A DNA stretch of 64,000 nt from assembly GCA_020049615.1 (NCBI GenBank), contig JAIFKN010000003.1, forward strand, positions 1 through 64,000, given 5' to 3'. Of this stretch, positions 35,533 to 43,746 are shown one piece after another (the first letter of the stretch is position 1; each line of letters starts with the position of its first letter). Under the pieces are notes generated by a model. It saw nothing but the letters and a program-made list of their open reading frames with translations, had not been told where the DNA came from and made no database searches. The translations under genes and the position numbers were made by a program. Origin of the DNA: a bacterium (GTDB lineage Bacteria > Planctomycetota > UBA11346).

Positions 35533-35873
35533 GCGCCCACCGACGCCAGGTCGAGGGGGCACATCCCTCGGCCCTGGCTCTGCAGGGGCATGGATGCTTG
35601 ATTCGGGATACGCCACGCAGCGCACGCGCTCTCGGCAGCAGTCGCGACATCCAGGACCCGTCCGAGGGTTCAGTGCCCTCGTGTACAGTCGTCGTGGGCT
35701 CGGACGGCAGTGTCGTCCATATTTCCCGGTGGGCCAGCCATGTCCGGAGCGGCGTGCAATACGATTTCCCTACCCCGCAGGTAGTCGCCATGCACGCCTC
35801 CTTGGCCATTTCAACGCGAGCGCACCGACGTTATCCTCGCCCCCTGCAAGCCCACTCCCGAGCGGTCGGCGGT
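35533..35873. other. Intergenic region with no supported gene
   Basis: No reading frame here shows a recognisable protein. Around 35684-35725 there is a CAGTCGTCGT/CAGTGTCGT direct pair followed by GTCC and a T-rich stretch. This loosely recalls the AraC-type operators at 29636 and 37767, and could be a degenerate third site for the beta-helix gene. The region otherwise separates the divergent kinase gene from a gene remnant. Confidence 0.4.
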
Positions 35874-35984
35874 GCAGTGAGCGACGCCAGCAATGGCCAG
35901 AAGATCATGACTGCAGACGGCAGCATCACTCTGAACCTCGCGCCCTGCTCGCTGAGCGCCATCCGCATCGCTCCGCAGCCATGA
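35874..35984 (+). pseudogene. Remnant of a glycoside hydrolase C-terminal beta domain
   Basis: About 36 residues ending in GSITLNLAPCSLSAIRIAPQ are encoded here and then stop. This is the closing strand pattern of glycoside hydrolase accessory beta domains (GxxTLxLxPxSxxAIRL). The stop overlaps the start of the following beta-helix gene (ATGA), as expected if it was once the upstream gene of an operon. No start, signal peptide or catalytic domain remains in the 340 bp upstream. I infer a 5' deletion of a hydrolase gene. Confidence 0.45.
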
Positions 35985-37681
35985 TCCCCTGGGGCTGTCA
36001 ACGAAGCATGGCCCTGCTGGCCGTCCTGATCCTAGCCTCGCCATCGGCAGCAGGGGAGACAATCGCCGCCGGTACGCAGGTGTTCGATGGTTCGCGCGTG
36101 GCCCCCGGCAGCACAATCGCGATCCAGGCCGGGACATGGAGTCTGCTGAAGATCAGCAATCTGACCGGCACCCGGGAGAAGCCGATCGTCATCGCCAATG
36201 AGGGCGGCCTGGTCCGTCTGGCCAACGCAGACCGCGGCTTTGCAATCGCCCTGCATGGATGCCGACACGTCCGTCTGACCGGCAGCGGAACGCCAGGACT
36301 GCAATATGGCATCCAGGCCGAGGCCACCAAGGCTGGGATGTTCACCATCCATGTCGTCGACCGATCGAGTGACATCGAAATCGATCATGTGGAGATCACA
36401 GGTGCCGGGTTCTCGGGATTCAACGTCAAGGACGACCCGCGCCCGGACGGGAGCGTCAACCGGGGCGCGTTCGTCATGGAGAACATCCATCTCCATCACA
36501 ACTATATCCACGATGTCCCGGCCGAAGCCTTCTATGTCGGACATTCCTTCTATCAGGGGATCGCCAAGCCGGGTGGTGGACTGCTGCTGCCGCACGTCAT
36601 CAAGGGAGTGCGCATCCACCACAACCGCACAGTCAACACCGGCTTCGAAGCCATCCAGATCGGCTGCGCCACCGATGTCGAGGTCCATGACAATGTCATC
36701 GAGCGTTCAGGCACGCGCGGCGTCGAAAACCAGAACAACGGCATGCAGATCAACGCCTTCGGCAGCGTCCAGGTGTATCGCAACACGTTTCGCGAGGTCA
36801 GCGGTTTCGCCATGATCCTTTCATCCCTGGAGGATGATTATTCCCTCGTCCTCCATCAGAATCTGCTGGTCCATGCAGGGGCAGGCGGAGTGTTCATCGG
36901 CGGTACCAAGGGTGCCGCCGGGAAGGGCATCGGGGTCTACAACAACACCGTAGTGGACTGCGGTGGCAACGCGTTCCGGGTCTTCAACAACGCCCTGCCA
37001 TCACGGACCTTCATGAACAACCTGATGGTCGCGAACAAGGAGCCGGCGATCGCGATCGTCGGCGGTGGCGGCCAGGACGGTGCCGCCAACGTGGAACTGG
37101 CCAGCGTCGAGAAGGCCGGATTCCGCGATCCGGCAGCCGGCGACTACGATCTGCTGCCGATGTCGCCCGCTGTGGGCAAAGGCAAGGTTGTCCCAGGACT
37201 CGCACCGTCTACCGACCTGGCCGGACGGGATCTCAGCCGTGCATCCGTCATCGATGTCGGCGCCTACGCTCCGTCCGCTCCGACCTTGGAAACGGCCAAA
37301 CCCGGGAAGGAGAAGCGCAATGCCCTGCATGCTTTGCCCCCGGCCAAGGATCCTGACCTGACCCCGGAGGGATGGGGTCGGATCCTGGATCCGGCACTCA
37401 CCGCGGCGATGGCGCGCAAGTTGCGGATCCGCTTCTCCTCCTCACTGCTTGGTGGCGCGGAGGTCGAACTCGCTGGCTATCAGGCCGGACGTTTGCTGCT
37501 GGCATCCGATGGTAACATGGTCCCGTTCCCGTTGGCGCGGGTGCAGCAGGACGACATCATCAGTCTTGTTTGCGCCACGGCCGACGCCATGCGGGATCAA
37601 GCTGCTGTCCGCGCCCTGGCCGCAAAAATGCTGACCACCGCCGGAAGACAGGTTGAAGCAGGGAAATACCTGCTGCCTTAG
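35981..37681 (+). CDS. Secreted right-handed parallel beta-helix repeat protein
   Basis: The 566-residue protein begins with a signal peptide (MALLAVLILASPSAAGE from the second Met at 36008). Its beta-helix contains many short turns: VRLTGSGTPGLQYGI, DIEIDHVEITGAGFSGFNV, MENIHLHHNYIHDVPAEAFYVG, VRIHHNRTVNTGFEAIQIG, DVEVHDNVIERSGTRG and GVYNNTVVDCGGNAFRV. This is the layout of polysaccharide lyases and alginate or pectin-type enzymes. A C-terminal domain of about 120 residues (KLRIRFSSSLLGGAEVELAGYQ) resembles an SH3-like strand module. The start at 35981 overlaps the stop of the upstream remnant. The activity is not assignable by eye. Confidence 0.83.
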   Translation: MIPWGCQRSMALLAVLILASPSAAGETIAAGTQVFDGSRVAPGSTIAIQAGTWSLLKISNLTGTREKPIVIANEGGLVRLANADRGFAIALHGCRHVRLTGSGTPGLQYGIQAEATKAGMFTIHVVDRSSDIEIDHVEITGAGFSGFNVKDDPRPDGSVNRGAFVMENIHLHHNYIHDVPAEAFYVGHSFYQGIAKPGGGLLLPHVIKGVRIHHNRTVNTGFEAIQIGCATDVEVHDNVIERSGTRGVENQNNGMQINAFGSVQVYRNTFREVSGFAMILSSLEDDYSLVLHQNLLVHAGAGGVFIGGTKGAAGKGIGVYNNTVVDCGGNAFRVFNNALPSRTFMNNLMVANKEPAIAIVGGGGQDGAANVELASVEKAGFRDPAAGDYDLLPMSPAVGKGKVVPGLAPSTDLAGRDLSRASVIDVGAYAPSAPTLETAKPGKEKRNALHALPPAKDPDLTPEGWGRILDPALTAAMARKLRIRFSSSLLGGAEVELAGYQAGRLLLASDGNMVPFPLARVQQDDIISLVCATADAMRDQAAVRALAAKMLTTAGRQVEAGKYLLP

Positions 37682-37766
37682 CGCGGACCAGCGCATCGGC
37701 GCATGTCTGGACTGGGAGTCCGGCCACGCCTGATCCACCGACGTCCCGGAACCGGGGACCGTGTAC

Positions 37767-37833
37767 GGCAGTACGTGGATGCTATCAGGCAGTACATGTC
37801 CGGATTGTCCGGATTATTCCTGGGGAATAGGCT
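37767..37833 (+). promoter_or_regulatory. AraC-type direct-repeat operator and promoter, site B
   Basis: GGCAGTACGTG at 37767-37777 and GGCAGTACATG at 37788-37798 are direct repeats 21 bp apart. TTGTCC at 37805-37810 and TAGGCT at 37828-37833 (17-bp spacer) could be -35 and -10 boxes. The 17 bases cggcagtacgtggatgc (37766-37782) are identical to 29635-29651 at site A. The -35 hexamer starts exactly 17 bp after the second repeat at both sites. Confidence 0.68.
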
Positions 37834-37880
37834 GGATGGAGCAGGGGATACGCCCCGCCGCCCCACTCAGGATATCAACC

Positions 37881-40800
37881 ATGACTGCCTTCCTTCGCAT
37901 GATACCCGTCTCCCTCATGCTTGTCCTTGCGGTTCCGCTGCTGGCGGCTGATCGCCATACCGTGCCACCGGCACCCGTGGAGACGTTCACGGCAGTGGAC
38001 GCGCCGACCTATCAGGGCGATGGCGAATGGACGATTCCGTGGGGCTACAACCGCCCGGAGAACGCCCAGCGCACCTACCCGCTGGTCGTGATCGGCCGGC
38101 ACAATGAATCACGCTACTTCACTACCGAGATCCGGAAGAGCTATCCCGCCTTCTTCTTCATCCGCGACGATCTTGCCAATTCGATGAACAACGAGGGGGA
38201 TGGCCAGGAGTTGGCGGACATCATCGACGCCCGGATGGACTCGCACGGCTATCGCATCGATACCACCCGGATATACATGACCGGCTGGTCGGCTGGTGGC
38301 AACACCACCTACCGGATCGCCAATGGGCTCTCCAGCCGGGGCAAGTGCTTTGCCGCACTGATCCGCATCGCCGGCCAGGAAACCCTGACCCTGGCCCCCG
38401 CCACCAACGGGCGGATCTCGGTCTGGTACCACATCGGCCTGCTCGACACCTCCAACAATCGGATCCCGGTGGCAAGGGGCCACTACGCCAGCATCAAGAA
38501 CAACTCGGCCAATGCCGGAGCGGTCGAAACGACCGTGGTCAACGACAACCTGATCGGCCTGGGGCAGTTGGAAGTGCTCGCTGGCGGCGGCTATGGCGAA
38601 TGGTTCTTCAATCCTGCTGCTTTTGGAGGTCACGGCCGGCAGACCACGAAATCCCTGAGCATCGACGGCGTCCCGTTCGCCCGTTTGTCGGAATACGATA
38701 TCCAAGGCCACGAGACGGAGATGGCCTATGCCGATCCTGGGCTGTACGCGTGGCTGTTCGCCCGCGGCATCGGCTCGGGTCCTTCCGGTCCGATCGGTCT
38801 GTCGGTCAGCAGCCTGTCCGTCCCCGAGGGGGCCACCGCCACCTTCACCGTCGCGTTGCGCGCCCAGCCGGCCGCCGCCACCACGGTCACCGTCGCGCGC
38901 ACGGATGGGGACGCCAGCATCACGGTCAGCAGCGGTGCAACGCTGACCTTCACCACGGCCAACTGGTCGACGCCGCAGATCGTGACCTTGGCTGCGGCCC
39001 AGGATGGCGATGTTGCCAAGGGCACCGCGTCGATCACTGTCTCTGCTGCCGGCCTGGGCAGCCGGACGCTGTGCGCGATCGAGGCGGATGACGACACCTT
39101 TGGCATCGTCCTGGGCAACAACGCCTTGAGCGTCCGCGAGGGCACGACCGCCACCGTCGCGGTCTCGTTGTCCGCCCAGCCGCTCGCGAACACCACCGTC
39201 ACCATCATGCGCGGCGGCGATGCCGATCTCACCATCAGCGGCGCCACTTCGTTGACCTTCACCCCCGCCAACTGGCAGACCCCGCAGTACTTCACCATCG
39301 CGGCAGCTCAGGATACCGACACCGTCAACGGCTCGGGCAGCTTCGGTCTCTATATCTCTGGCACTACCTTCACCAACACGCTCCTGGTCAGCGAACTGGA
39401 TGACGATGCCGTCGGCTTGGTCATCAACACCGCCGCCCTGAGCGTCCGCGAAGGATCGACTGCCACCTGCACGGTCGCCCTGTCCGCCCAGCCGGCCGCC
39501 ACCGCCACCGTTGCTACCGCGCGTACGGCTGGTGATGCCGATATCACGGTCAGCAACGGATCGTCGCTGATCTTCACCACCGCCAACTGGTCGACGCCGC
39601 AGGCCGTCACCCTCGCTGCGGCCCAGGACGCGGACCTCCTCAACGGTACCGCCACGATCACCATAAGCGCAGCGGGGCTGACAAGCCGCACGCTTGCCGT
39701 GATCGAGGCGGATGATGATGCCGGCTCGGTGACCAACAACGCCCCGACGATCTCGGCCATCGCCGACCAGAACGTGGCGCACAACACCGCCACCGGCACC
39801 CTGGCCTTCACGGTCGGCGACGCCGAGACCAACGCCGGTTCGCTGACCGTGACCCGGTCGTCGTCGAACCCCACCCTGGCACCTGTCGCCAACATCGTCC
39901 TCGGCGGATCGGGCGCCGACCGCACCGTCACCGTCACCCCGGCCACGGGCCAGAGCGGCACGGTGATCATCACCATCACCGTCTCGGACGGGTCGCTGTC
40001 AGTCCAGGAGACGTTCCTGCTGACCGTAGCGTCTGCGGCCAACACGGCCCCAACGATCTCGGCCATCGCCGACCAGAACGTGGCGCACAACACCGCCACC
40101 GGCGCCCTGGCCTTTACGGTCGGAGACGCCGAGACCAACGCCGGTTCGCTGACCGTGACCCGGTCGTCGTCGAACCCCACCCTGGCGCCTGTCGCCAACA
40201 TCGTCCTCGGCGGATCGGGCGCCGACCGCACCGTCACCGTCACCCCGGTCACGGGCCAGAGCGGCACGGCGACCATCACCATCACCGTCTCGGACGGGTC
40301 GCTGTCAGTCCAGGAGACGTTCCTGCTGACCGTAGCGTCCGCGGCCAACACGGCCCCGACGATCTCGGCCATCCCCGACCAGAACGTGGCGCACAACACC
40401 GCCACCAGCGCCCTGGTATTCACTGTCGGCGACGCCGAGACCACCGCCGGTTCGCTGACCGTGACCCGGTCGTCGTCGAACCCCACTCTGGCGCCTGTCG
40501 CCAACATCGTCCTCGGTGGATCGGGCGCCGACCGCACCGTCACCGTCACTCCGGCCACGGGCCAGAGCGGCACGGCGACCATCACCATCACCGTCTCGGA
40601 CGGGTTGCTGTCAGTCCAGGAGACGTTCCTGCTGACCGTCGCAACCGACACCACTCCCCCGGTGACGCCGTCCGCCCCCACTGCCAGCAGCACGACCTCG
40701 GCGACGCCGACCCTGTCGGGCACGACCGAGGCCGGAGCGATGGTGCGGATCTACGACAACGGGTCGCAGATCGGCAGCGTGGTGGCCAACGGTGCCGGCG

Positions 40801-41039
40801 CCTGGAGCTGGACCGTCAACCCGGCCCTGGCCGTCGGCAACCACAGCCTGACCGTAATCGCGATCGATATGGCCGGCAATGCCAGCGCCGCCTCGGCGGC
40901 CACTGTCATCACCGTGGCCTCCTCCCAGGGTGGTGGCGTTACGGTCGCCTCGCCAGCGACCGGTAGCTGCGGCGCCGGCGCCCTGGGGCTGGTCATCGCG
41001 ATGCTTGGCCTGACCCTGGTCGGGCGCCGCCGGTACTAG
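37881..41039 (+). CDS. Large secreted modular esterase with Calx-beta-like and Ig-like repeats
   Basis: The 1052-residue protein has a signal peptide (1-23). An alpha/beta-hydrolase domain like PHB-depolymerase esterases follows (about 35-295), with nucleophile motif YMTGWSAGGN near 133-142. Three Calx-beta-like repeats occupy about 305-615 (SVREGTTATVAVSLSAQPLA and related). Three near-identical 102-residue Ig-like repeats span about 620-922 (APTISAI-DQNVAHNTAT), then one bacterial Ig-like domain (about 925-1018). The C-terminus GSCGAGALGLVIAMLGLTLVGRRRY is a sorting-type signal: Cys, hydrophobic helix, Arg cluster. It lies behind AraC-type site B and is followed by a glycoside hydrolase 53 bp later. 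A carbohydrate esterase role on polysaccharide is likely. Confidence 0.82.
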   Translation: MTAFLRMIPVSLMLVLAVPLLAADRHTVPPAPVETFTAVDAPTYQGDGEWTIPWGYNRPENAQRTYPLVVIGRHNESRYFTTEIRKSYPAFFFIRDDLANSMNNEGDGQELADIIDARMDSHGYRIDTTRIYMTGWSAGGNTTYRIANGLSSRGKCFAALIRIAGQETLTLAPATNGRISVWYHIGLLDTSNNRIPVARGHYASIKNNSANAGAVETTVVNDNLIGLGQLEVLAGGGYGEWFFNPAAFGGHGRQTTKSLSIDGVPFARLSEYDIQGHETEMAYADPGLYAWLFARGIGSGPSGPIGLSVSSLSVPEGATATFTVALRAQPAAATTVTVARTDGDASITVSSGATLTFTTANWSTPQIVTLAAAQDGDVAKGTASITVSAAGLGSRTLCAIEADDDTFGIVLGNNALSVREGTTATVAVSLSAQPLANTTVTIMRGGDADLTISGATSLTFTPANWQTPQYFTIAAAQDTDTVNGSGSFGLYISGTTFTNTLLVSELDDDAVGLVINTAALSVREGSTATCTVALSAQPAATATVATARTAGDADITVSNGSSLIFTTANWSTPQAVTLAAAQDADLLNGTATITISAAGLTSRTLAVIEADDDAGSVTNNAPTISAIADQNVAHNTATGTLAFTVGDAETNAGSLTVTRSSSNPTLAPVANIVLGGSGADRTVTVTPATGQSGTVIITITVSDGSLSVQETFLLTVASAANTAPTISAIADQNVAHNTATGALAFTVGDAETNAGSLTVTRSSSNPTLAPVANIVLGGSGADRTVTVTPVTGQSGTATITITVSDGSLSVQETFLLTVASAANTAPTISAIPDQNVAHNTATSALVFTVGDAETTAGSLTVTRSSSNPTLAPVANIVLGGSGADRTVTVTPATGQSGTATITITVSDGLLSVQETFLLTVATDTTPPVTPSAPTASSTTSATPTLSGTTEAGAMVRIYDNGSQIGSVVANGAGAWSWTVNPALAVGNHSLTVIAIDMAGNASAASAATVITVASSQGGGVTVASPATGSCGAGALGLVIAMLGLTLVGRRRY
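39741..40643 (+). repeat. Three tandem 306-bp coding repeats
   Basis: Units begin at 39741, 40047 and 40353, exactly 306 bp (102 codons) apart. They are nearly identical at the DNA level, including silent positions. They encode the three Ig-like repeats of the esterase. The high DNA identity indicates recent duplication or gene conversion and predicts copy-number variation between strains. Confidence 0.93.
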
Positions 41040-41092
41040 CAGGCTGCGGGCTTGGATCCGTACCTTTCCTGAACACCTCGGAGAACAACGAC

Positions 41093-42439
41093 ATGCCCCT
41101 CACCGTCCCCTGGCGCGCCAGCCTGCTGGCTGGCTGCGTCCTGGCCACCCTGGCCGCCGAGGATGCCGTCCGGAAGCCGTTGATGCGCGATTTCATGGGC
41201 ATCAACCTCCACACCTTCCAGGTCCAGGATCCGGCCCTGATCGCCCAGGTGACCCGGTTGGCGCGTGACTACCATCCCTATCCCTGGGATGTGCAGAACA
41301 GGCCGGGCGAGGCGCCGCCGTTCCCGCTGTCCCGCGAAGCGATCCACAACGGGCGGCAGCTCGACTGGCTGGACCTCTACGGATCCTGGCGCAAGGCCGG
41401 TTTCACCAGCATCAACGCCACCATCATGGCCATCGACTACACGCGCGACAAGGTCGGACTGCCCAACGGCATGGCTGACCTGGAGCGCTACGCCCAGGCA
41501 TTCGCGTCGTTCTTCGGCCCTTCCGGTGCGCACAGGATGGTCGATACGGTCGAGATCGAGAATGAACCCATGAAGTTCACCACCGAGCAGTACGTCGAAC
41601 TGTTCAAGGCGATGGGCAAAGGCCTGAGGGCTGGCGATCCCAAGCTGACGATCGCGACCTGCACCATGTCGGCATTGCCTCCCGATAACTGGGAGAAGCC
41701 CATCCAGAGCATCGCCGGACTGGAGGACCTCTACGATGTGATCAGCATGCACACCTATTCGTTCAAATCCCGGTCAGCCTGGCCGTCGTTCGAACGCACC
41801 TACCCCGAGGCTTCGGGCATCCGCTACCTCAAGGCGGTCGATGCGATGCTCTCCTATCGCAATAGCCGCCCTGAGATGCGCAGCAAGCCGATCTGGATCA
41901 CCGAGTTCGGCTACGACGCCGCCTCGACCGCGGCGCTGAAGATGGCTGATCCGAAATGGGTTTCCGCCACCGAACTGCAGCAGGCCCAGTGGTCGGTGCG
42001 CTCGTGGCTGATGTTCGCCTCGATGGATGTCGAACGCGCCTACCTCTATTGGTGGAACGACAACGATGGCAAGTCCTTCCATGGGGCGTCGGGCATCATG
42101 CGCAAAAACCAGCCCAAGCCTGCCTTCTGGGCTGCACGTCATCTCCAGCAGGCGCTGGGCGCCTACCGTTTTTCCAAGGTCGTATCCCGGCAGGAGGACG
42201 GCCTCCATGCCTTTGAGTTCCGCAATGACGCTGGCGATTCCGCCTGGGCGGTCTGGTCTGGCAGCTCAGGCAAGGCCGACGCCGAGCAGTTGCTGGCCAC
42301 CGTGCGGCGCAAGCCGCTGCGTATCGAGGTGATGGCCCTGCAGACTGGTGAACCGGCGACGGAGATCGTCAACCACTCTGCGGCGGGCCTCACGATGCTG
42401 GTTGGCGAGTCCCCGCGATTCGTGTTCTTTGGCAGGTAG
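41093..42439 (+). CDS. Clan GH-A glycoside hydrolase, secreted
   Basis: The 448-residue enzyme begins with a short signal peptide (SLLAGCVLATLAAE). A TIM-barrel glycosidase domain of clan GH-A follows. The acid/base Glu is in DTVEIENEP (Glu158) and the nucleophile Glu in IWITEFGYD (Glu271). YDVISMHTYSF between them is typical of GH39/GH5-like enzymes. WWNDNDG is a late barrel loop. A small beta domain closes the protein (about 370-448). A GGAG ribosome site precedes the ATG. It lies downstream of the modular esterase in the same direction and is convergent with the GH128-like gene. Family assignment between GH39 and GH5-like groups is uncertain. Confidence 0.82.
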   Translation: MPLTVPWRASLLAGCVLATLAAEDAVRKPLMRDFMGINLHTFQVQDPALIAQVTRLARDYHPYPWDVQNRPGEAPPFPLSREAIHNGRQLDWLDLYGSWRKAGFTSINATIMAIDYTRDKVGLPNGMADLERYAQAFASFFGPSGAHRMVDTVEIENEPMKFTTEQYVELFKAMGKGLRAGDPKLTIATCTMSALPPDNWEKPIQSIAGLEDLYDVISMHTYSFKSRSAWPSFERTYPEASGIRYLKAVDAMLSYRNSRPEMRSKPIWITEFGYDAASTAALKMADPKWVSATELQQAQWSVRSWLMFASMDVERAYLYWWNDNDGKSFHGASGIMRKNQPKPAFWAARHLQQALGAYRFSKVVSRQEDGLHAFEFRNDAGDSAWAVWSGSSGKADAEQLLATVRRKPLRIEVMALQTGEPATEIVNHSAAGLTMLVGESPRFVFFGR

Positions 42440-42502
42440 CCCGCCTCTCAGGGCAGGCCACGCATCGCTGCGCGCGGTCCGGTCTAGGGCGGTTGGACCG
42501 CG

Positions 42503-43741
42503 TCAGGGCGCCGACCAGCGCAGCGAGTCGAGGCGCATGCTGGCGCCGCTGATGCCCAGGCGCACCGTGCTGGTGCCGGCGGGCAGGGTGACGGAACCGG
42601 CGGCGGTGCGCCAGCCCTTGCCCTCGGGCACCTCGATGCGGCCGAGTTCCTTCGTCCCGGCGGTGAAGACCACGGTGCCCGGGTTGCCGGACAAGCGCAG
42701 TTCGACGCGCAGCGCACCGGCGGTCTCGACCGCGAGGTTGTAGTCCAGCCAGCCGCCCATCGGCACGATCATGTCGGCAAGGACCCCGCCCTCCGCCGCC
42801 GGCACCAGGCGTGCCTCCTTGGCGGCCTCGACGTAGCGCTCGGCCTGCAGCAGGCCGGGCAGGCGGTAGTAGAGGTGCGGGTCATGCACCGGCATATCGA
42901 CATAGGCGCGGCCGAGCGCGGTCAGCTTGCCCGGCTCCTGCGCCAGCACCGCCAGCGTGCCCTTCTCGGCCCGCTCCTTGAACCAGGCGTAGCCGGCGAC
43001 GTGCGGGGTGCGCTCCATGAGATCGACCGCCTGCATCAGGAACTCGAGCTGGCCGCGGTCGTCGGCGTCCCAGCGCGCGAACTCGCTGACCCACACCGGC
43101 CCGCCGGTGGCCTCGTGCGCCGCCTGGATCGACCAGGTCAGCTCGCCGAGATCCTTGTAGGCGTGCACGCCGGTGGGCAGGCCCTTGGCGGCGGGGCCGA
43201 GGAAATGGCCGAAGGCCTTCATGTACGGCACGAACCACGAGTAGGTGACCTGCTTCTTCTCCAGCGGATCCATCGCCGTGATGCTGTCCGCAGGCGCCGA
43301 TCCCAGGGCGTAGTGCGGCCCGACCACCGGCACCCCGTGCCTGGCGGCGATCTCCTGCACCCGTTTGAAGGCGGTGGCGCAGGCCTCGGGGGTCAGGAAG
43401 GCCTGGCCCTTCAGGTTGGGCTCGTTGAGGGCGAAGACCACCGGCGGCTTGGGGCTGGCGGCGAGGCGCTGCTCCAGCCCGGGATAGGCCTCGGGGAAGT
43501 CGCCCCAGACCATCGGGATGTAGGCGAATCCGAGGTCGGCCGGCGGCACCATGTCGGTGGCGAAGTGCCAGTTGTAGAACCAGCTGACGCCGGGGGCGAG
43601 GACGGCGAAGTCGGCGGTGGTCAGCTTGTTGGCGCAGAGACCGCGCTTGGGGCTGCGCACCGCGTCCTCGCAACCGACGATGCGCGGCTGGTCGGCCCCG
43701 GCGGCGAGGGAGGCGAGGATGGCAAGTAGGGGAAGGCGCAT
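42503..43741 (-). CDS. GH128-like glycosyl hydrolase with C-terminal beta domain
   Basis: The 412-residue secreted protein has a signal peptide (LLAILASLAAGAD) and an Asl1/GH128-type catalytic core. GVSWFYNWHF, IPMVWGD, FALNEPNLKGQ with the acid/base Glu near residue 109, and VWVSEFARW with the nucleophile Glu near 220 are in the expected order. GH128 enzymes cleave beta-1,3-glucan. Residues about 310-412 form a CBM6-like beta sandwich (GGWLDYNLAV, TVRLGISGASMRLDSLRW). It starts 5 bp after the GH2-like gene, in an operon whose first gene is the small TPR protein. This supports a beta-glucan role, which remains inference. Confidence 0.83.
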   Translation of the reverse strand: MRLPLLAILASLAAGADQPRIVGCEDAVRSPKRGLCANKLTTADFAVLAPGVSWFYNWHFATDMVPPADLGFAYIPMVWGDFPEAYPGLEQRLAASPKPPVVFALNEPNLKGQAFLTPEACATAFKRVQEIAARHGVPVVGPHYALGSAPADSITAMDPLEKKQVTYSWFVPYMKAFGHFLGPAAKGLPTGVHAYKDLGELTWSIQAAHEATGGPVWVSEFARWDADDRGQLEFLMQAVDLMERTPHVAGYAWFKERAEKGTLAVLAQEPGKLTALGRAYVDMPVHDPHLYYRLPGLLQAERYVEAAKEARLVPAAEGGVLADMIVPMGGWLDYNLAVETAGALRVELRLSGNPGTVVFTAGTKELGRIEVPEGKGWRTAAGSVTLPAGTSTVRLGISGASMRLDSLRWSAP

Positions 43742-43746
43742 GCGGA

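Noticed and set aside
39741..40643. CRISPR-like array
   Set aside because: The repeats are 306 bp, coding and contiguous, with no spacers.
39350..40723. Long minus-strand frame across the tandem repeats
   Set aside because: Antisense of repeated Ig-like modules; no start or function.
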